Assembly: GCA_022768465.1 (NCBI GenBank)
Contig: JALELZ010000026.1
Location: 1 to 64,000, forward strand
DNA length: 64,000 bases
Reading direction: 5' to 3'
Source: Lachnospiraceae bacterium
Lineage (GTDB): Bacteria > Bacillota > Clostridia > Lachnospirales > Lachnospiraceae
Shown piece by piece: positions 59,864-64,000 of this stretch. Under the pieces are notes generated by a model. The model did not search any database. It was not told the origin of the DNA and worked only from the letters and a program-made list of their open reading frames with translations. Every line of letters starts with the position of its first letter. Position 1 is the first letter of the stretch. The translations under genes were made by a program, and so were the position numbers.

Positions 59864-60598
59864 ATGAAGAGAAAAATCGTTTTAGTTGCGACATGTGCAT
59901 CATTAGCGCTTATGACAGCAGCTTGCGGAAATAAAGCTGACACAAATAAGACAGAAGCAGAGACAACTGTTGAGGCATCAGTTGAATCTGAGGCAGATGA
60001 TGAAACTGATGAAGCATTAGATGCTGATACAGAGGCAAGTGATTACTACACTAAGACACCTGTACAGAGTTTCGGAACCATCGAGTCAGTTGATGCAGAG
60101 ACAGGTTCGATCAGCGTAAATACTATCGTTAAGGGCGAAGCTGAGGATGGATCAGAGGACAGCACAGAAGAGATCATCTTTAATTCTATCGCAGGCGTAC
60201 CGATCATTGATGCTGCTACAGGACTTCCTGTTGAGCTTGACGAGCTTGAAAGCGGATCAAATGTATTTGTATGGGGCGGAGATGCTATGACAATGTCTCT
60301 TCCTGCACAGACAAATCTTCAGGCTATGATAGTGAATATTCCGGCAGATGCACCGGCACCGACTTATGTAGTTGTTAAGGGACTTGAGTGGAGCAAGGAT
60401 GATACAGATGTTACTATCACAGATCAGGATGGTAATGTATGGCATGCTGACAGCGCTGCTCACGTATCACCTTATACAACAAAGCAGATCGTTCGTCTTG
60501 AGGATATAACAAGCGGAAGCCGTCTGTTTGTATGGCCGTCTTCAGAGCCTGATGCTTCTGAGGGAGACGTAACAAAGATCGTTCTTATGAATGAATAA
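59864..60598 (+). CDS. Predicted lipoprotein, 244 aa
   Basis: Signal peptide with lipobox LMTAAC at residues 16-21 (RKIVLVATCASLALMTAAC), then an acidic Thr/Glu/Ala-rich linker and beta-rich domain (FGTIESVDAETGSISVNTIV, SGSNVFVWGGDAMTMS, GSRLFVWPSSEP). Exported and lipid-anchored. RBS GAAGGGAG; TATAAT at 59804-59809 may be its -10. Function unknown. Confidence 0.8.
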   Translation: MKRKIVLVATCASLALMTAACGNKADTNKTEAETTVEASVESEADDETDEALDADTEASDYYTKTPVQSFGTIESVDAETGSISVNTIVKGEAEDGSEDSTEEIIFNSIAGVPIIDAATGLPVELDELESGSNVFVWGGDAMTMSLPAQTNLQAMIVNIPADAPAPTYVVVKGLEWSKDDTDVTITDQDGNVWHADSAAHVSPYTTKQIVRLEDITSGSRLFVWPSSEPDASEGDVTKIVLMNE

Positions 60599-60644
60599 TA
60601 ACAGCATATATAAGTTGTAATTCCTAAAACTCCTTTTAAATAAA

Positions 60645-60683
60645 TGTAGCCGCCAAGGGGTTAAATAAGCCATTGGCGGCTGT
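60645..60683. terminator. Hairpin after the lipoprotein gene
   Basis: AGCCGCCAA pairs with TTGGCGGCT; poor T tract on either side. Lies between convergent genes. Confidence 0.6.
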
Positions 60684-60721
60684 ATGCGTATTATGTGCTT
60701 AGAAGTGAGTCTTAAAAATAA

Positions 60722-61081
60722 TTAGTAGCGATTCAACAACATATCTTCATGATCTATGTAATTAATTATTGCTCTTTCAACGGATGTATTAAGTGAAACA
60801 TCATTTTTTTTAGATATTATAGCAAGCCGCCTGTGAAGATCCGGTGCAATACGCACATTGAATGAGCCTTTATATGGCCTCTCAGGCTTGATATTACTTT
60901 CCTCACACATTTCAAGATAAGCATCCACAGAAGCATAAAAGTCAGACGTTAGGCTTTCTGCATCAATTCCTTCATATGATATGAGTGAGGTTATACCGAG
61001 GACCTTGCCGTAAAAAAGCATATCTTGTTGTGAAAATTCAACGCTTCCAACGTAGCCCTTATATTGCATAAAGTTATTCAT
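60722..61081 (-). CDS. hicB: HicB-family antitoxin with RHH domain
   Basis: 119 residues. N-terminal HicB fold (YKGYVGSVEFSQQDMLFYGK, ESLTSDFYASVDAYLEMCEE) and C-terminal ribbon-helix-helix (GSFNVRIAPDLHRRLAIISK, SLNTSVERAIINYI) that binds the operon promoter. Overlaps hicA by 4 nt, second in the operon. Confidence 0.9.
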   Translation of the reverse strand: MNNFMQYKGYVGSVEFSQQDMLFYGKVLGITSLISYEGIDAESLTSDFYASVDAYLEMCEESNIKPERPYKGSFNVRIAPDLHRRLAIISKKNDVSLNTSVERAIINYIDHEDMLLNRY

Positions 61082-61332
61082 ATAAGTCCCTCCTGCTCAA
61101 GTTTAAACAAAATCTGTTTTATCTGATATATCTTCAAAGTATTATTTGGATGAGGCTTATGCAGCATTATCGGTGAATAGAATTCGGATATATAGATAAT
61201 GCGCGAACCGCTGGTTTTTCCCTTGTTGGATCTTTTAAAGGAGAAATAGGATAATAATGAATCCATCTCATCTAAAGTGAAATCATGTGGCTTTGCTTTT
61301 AAGCGTTCAATTAACTTGTCTTTTTTACTCAT
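61078..61332 (-). CDS. hicA: HicA-type mRNA interferase toxin
   Basis: 84 residues. Double-stranded-RNA-binding-like fold: HDFTLDEMDSLLSYFSFKRS, GKTSGSRIIYISE, HKPHPNNTLKIYQIKQIL. The usual catalytic His of GSH is Arg here, but LHKPHP histidines are kept, as in the longer HicA subgroup. RBS AAAGGAT. Toxin first, antitoxin second. Confidence 0.82.
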   Translation of the reverse strand: MSKKDKLIERLKAKPHDFTLDEMDSLLSYFSFKRSNKGKTSGSRIIYISEFYSPIMLHKPHPNNTLKIYQIKQILFKLEQEGLI

Positions 61333-61663
61333 TCAGTATCCTTTCTTTAAATATACATGATTTTTTCTTAAATGCAACTAAAAATAGTTGCAAATTATAC
61401 GGCAAATATATCTCAGAAAGGAATAGTTCATGTATCTTTTATGATTTTTAATCCGGGAAAATTAAGAAATGAATTGTCTGGAATCAGAATAGCATTTAGA
61501 GGAGTGAAAGGTCAATATAATATATTTACAAGCAAAATCCTTCTACAGCTTAAATTATTCATATATTAAAAACTCTCATTGTAAATATTACGTTTTTTTT
61601 GATGAAATATTTACATATTAATAATCAAACCGTTTAAATAATCAAATATATTATAAGAGGTAA

Positions 61664-63010
61664 ATGCCTTTGCACAGCGTCAAATTCCTTAACGAAAAGC
61701 TTAGAGAAGCCCTTGTTGCAGTAATGCCGATCGTCGGTATAGTTCTTTTCCTGTGCTTCACTATAGCCCCTGTATCATCCAGCATACTTCTTTGCTTCAT
61801 TATGGGCGCAGCGCTCATTATTATCGGCATGATGTTTTTTACTTTAGGTGCCGAAATGGCCATGACACCTATGGGTGAAAGACTCGGTGCCGCTCTGAAG
61901 AAAAGTAATCATCTTATAATAATCGTCCTCGTCACATTTCTATTAGGATTTATTATCACCATTTCTGAGCCTGACCTACAGGTCCTGGCATCGCAGGTTC
62001 CGTCTGTACCGAATATGACGATCATTTTGTCTGTTGCCTGCGGCGTCGGTGTTTTTCTTGTCATAGCGCTTTTGCGTATGCTTTTTTCAATAGCACTTCC
62101 TTCGATACTTGTGACTTTCTATATAATCATTTTCATACTTGCCCGTTTCGTTCCTAACAGTTTCTGGGGTGTAGCCTTTGATTCCGGCGGTGTCACTACC
62201 GGACCTATGACAGTTCCTTTTATAATGGCTCTCGGCGTGGGTATATCTTCTATTCGAAGCGACCGCCATGCTGCTTCTGACAGCTTTGGTCTCGTAGCGC
62301 TCTGTTCGATCGGGCCGATACTGGCTGTACTGATACTGGGAATGCTTTTTAACCCCGATGAAACCGCTTATATGCCTCCGGCTATTCCTGATATACATAC
62401 CTCCACTGAGCTTTTTGAGCTGTTTGCAAAAGGACTTCCTATCTATATAAAGGAAATAGCTGTTTCTCTTTTTCCTATCGTACTGTTCTTTTTTATTTTT
62501 CAGCTGATAGTTTTAAAGCTTTCAAAGAAAACGCTTATAAAGATCACTATCGGTCTTGTTTACACCTATACCGGACTTGTTCTTTTCCTTACAGGTGCAA
62601 ATGTCGGATTTATGCCTGCCGGTAATTATCTCGGCAAAGAATTAGCGACAGGAAGTACATCCTGGCTGCTTATACCCGGCTATGCTATCGCACTCGGAAT
62701 TTCCTTTTTTGTGCCGAAACTTTATACCGCTATAGCATTTGACTCCGGCGGAGTTGCCTCGGGTCCTATGACTGCCGCCTTTCTTCTGCCTTTAGCGCAG
62801 TGGGCGTGCATCGCAGTAGGCGGCGACATAGTTGCCGATGCATTCGGTGTCGTAGCTATGGTAGCAATGACGCCTCTTATAACCATTCAGATAATGGGAC
62901 TTGTATCTCAGATCAAATTAAGACAGTCCATCTCTGATGAAGCTGCCGCATTTGCAGGCTTTTCTTCCGAATTCGATGCACTCCCTGAGGATGCGATCAT
63001 TGAGCTTTAA
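61664..63010 (+). CDS. DUF1538 membrane protein
   Basis: 448 residues made of two homologous halves, each with the signature FDSGG: AFDSGGVTTGPMTVPFIMAL and AFDSGGVASGPMTAAFLLPL. About 12 helices. DUF1538 proteins are putative transporters commonly followed by a P-II-like gene, as here. The 61333-61663 gap is AT-rich with no gene I can support. Confidence 0.9.
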   Translation: MPLHSVKFLNEKLREALVAVMPIVGIVLFLCFTIAPVSSSILLCFIMGAALIIIGMMFFTLGAEMAMTPMGERLGAALKKSNHLIIIVLVTFLLGFIITISEPDLQVLASQVPSVPNMTIILSVACGVGVFLVIALLRMLFSIALPSILVTFYIIIFILARFVPNSFWGVAFDSGGVTTGPMTVPFIMALGVGISSIRSDRHAASDSFGLVALCSIGPILAVLILGMLFNPDETAYMPPAIPDIHTSTELFELFAKGLPIYIKEIAVSLFPIVLFFFIFQLIVLKLSKKTLIKITIGLVYTYTGLVLFLTGANVGFMPAGNYLGKELATGSTSWLLIPGYAIALGISFFVPKLYTAIAFDSGGVASGPMTAAFLLPLAQWACIAVGGDIVADAFGVVAMVAMTPLITIQIMGLVSQIKLRQSISDEAAAFAGFSSEFDALPEDAIIEL

Positions 63011-63130
63011 TTATGAAGCTTAATATACGCATTTCATGCATTTGTCCTTCGGAAAGCATTAGATCACTGAAATATAACATTAGCAAAAGTTGAATATCAC
63101 ATAAATTAAGACTGAAGAGAAAATAATAAT

Positions 63131-63846
63131 ATGAATGATCTCTATTGGATGATAACTATAACAGACAGACACAGTACTGACAGGTTTATCGATTTTTATG
63201 ATAAATACGGAGCCTCCGTAAACTTTGTCAGTGTCGGACGAGGAACGGCCGCCAGTGAAGTCCTCGACTTTCTTGGACTTGATATAACCGAAAAGTCTGT
63301 AATTTTTTCAACTGTTACTCATAAAGTATGGAAGGCAATACGATACGGACTTCAAAACCGCATGCGCATAGATGTACCCGGTACCGGAATCGCCTTTATC
63401 ATACCGTTTTCAAGCATAGGAGGAAAAAGGCTCTGGTAGCACTTACCTGCGGGCAGGAATTTATAAAAGGAGAAGAATCTGTTTTGAAGGATACTAAATA
63501 CGAGCTTCTTGTAGCTATTACAAATCAGGGATACACGGATCTTGTTATGGATGCGGCACGTTCAAAGGGTGCAGGCGGCGGCACGATCATTCACGCAAAA
63601 GGAACCGGAGTTAAAAAAGCAGCTCATTTCATGGGAGTTTCGCTCGCCACAGAAAAGGAGATCGTGCTTATAGTTGCAAAGGCCACAGAAAAAAGTGCTA
63701 TTATGAATGCTATTATGGATAACACCGGTGCCGAATCAAAGGCTAAAACACTTGTATTCTCACTGCCTGTAACCGAAACTGCCGGTATGAGATTGATTGA
63801 AGAGGAATTTTCGGAAACAGCGGAGTCTGAGGATACCGATAAATAA
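63131..63846 (+). CDS. P-II-like regulatory protein, frameshifted in this sequence
   Basis: About 238 residues when joined. First frame: DLYWMITITDRHSTDRFIDF, to GTGIAFIIPFSSIGGK, then stop at 63439. Second frame: KALVALTCGQEFIKGEESVL, ITNQGYTDLVMDAARSKGAG, GTIIHAKGTGVKKA, the P-II-like half. The junction is an A5 run (63424-63428); one more A joins both parts in the expected way. Probably regulates the DUF1538 transporter encoded upstream. Confidence 0.82.
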
Positions 63847-63923
63847 TTCTTCCTATACTTACTAAAATAAGAATTTATCAAATATTTTCTCATTTTTTAT
63901 AACATTTTTATCATTTTCAGTTT

Positions 63924-63952
63924 GGAACGCAGCATCCCGCGTTCCTTTTTTT
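63924..63952 (+). terminator. Terminator after the P-II-like gene
   Basis: GGAACGC and GCGTTCC around AGCATCCC, followed by seven T. Confidence 0.88.
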
Positions 63953-64000
63953 GATAATATTTTCTTATTTTTAGATATAATATATAACTTTTTATCTCTT

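Noticed and set aside
61372-61569. 65-codon plus-strand frame
   Set aside because: No RBS, no recognisable family, AT-rich intergenic region.
1-64000. CRISPR array
   Set aside because: No regularly spaced identical repeats with unique spacers found by eye; only short tandem and palindromic repeats.

Overview
The window looks like a chromosomal segment of a low-to-mid GC anaerobic Bacillota (Clostridia; Lachnospiraceae or Anaerovoracaceae-like, inferred from the gene families), carrying a complete integrated prophage of about 42.4 kb. No rRNA and no CRISPR array are visible. Host genes include a sigma-54 activator with a lysine-fermentation-enzyme-like sensor domain, a CoA-transferase/thiolase operon, a Crp/Fnr regulator beside a wrecked ferredoxin gene, FliB-type lysine methylase, an SNF/NSS transporter with a divergent LysR regulator, HicAB, and a DUF1538/P-II pair.

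Layout. 1-1263: 3' part of an IS1249-type insertion sequence ending in a nested hairpin. 1491-9488: enhancer-binding protein, then a consensus -24/-12 promoter and an operon for a CoA transferase, thiolase, ketopantoate-reductase-like dehydrogenase, YjiH-type membrane protein and (downstream) a VOC protein. 9562-11001: HicB remnant, Crp/Fnr gene, deleted ferredoxin gene. 11192-53629: prophage bounded by 37-bp direct repeats. 53792-63952: ordinary host genes.

Prophage. The lysogeny arm (integrase, BRO antirepressor, orphan HicB, NYN nuclease, S24 repressor) runs on the minus strand and is very rich in palindromic operator-like repeats. A repressor/cro switch lies at 15.6-16.0 kb with a 17-bp operator inside the spacer of a consensus promoter. 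The early arm (16-28.9 kb) has Gp157, ERF, SSB, HNH proteins, DUF1064 nuclease, SleB hydrolase, dUTPase, a helicase-methyltransferase fusion and many very small genes. The late arm (29-53 kb) is a PBSX-like contractile-tail (myovirus) morphogenesis cluster: terminase, portal, MuF, scaffold, capsid, sheath, tube, chaperone with a canonical -1 frameshift site, tape measure, LysM/baseplate genes, tail fibres, holin-like genes and endolysin.

Most interesting points: two paralogous tail-fibre genes with G10 and G7 tracts just after their start codons (candidate phase variation); a MuF capsid protein with a papain-like toxin-like tail and an adjacent candidate immunity gene; a type I toxin-antitoxin-like locus between tail-fibre genes; repeated composite operators flanking an orphan hicB; and the dehydrogenase-like/AAA+ fusion regulator with its sigma-54 promoter. 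Caution: four reading-frame breaks (terL, the P-II gene, and both G tracts) can each be repaired by adding one base to a homopolymer, so homopolymer under-calling in the assembly must be excluded.
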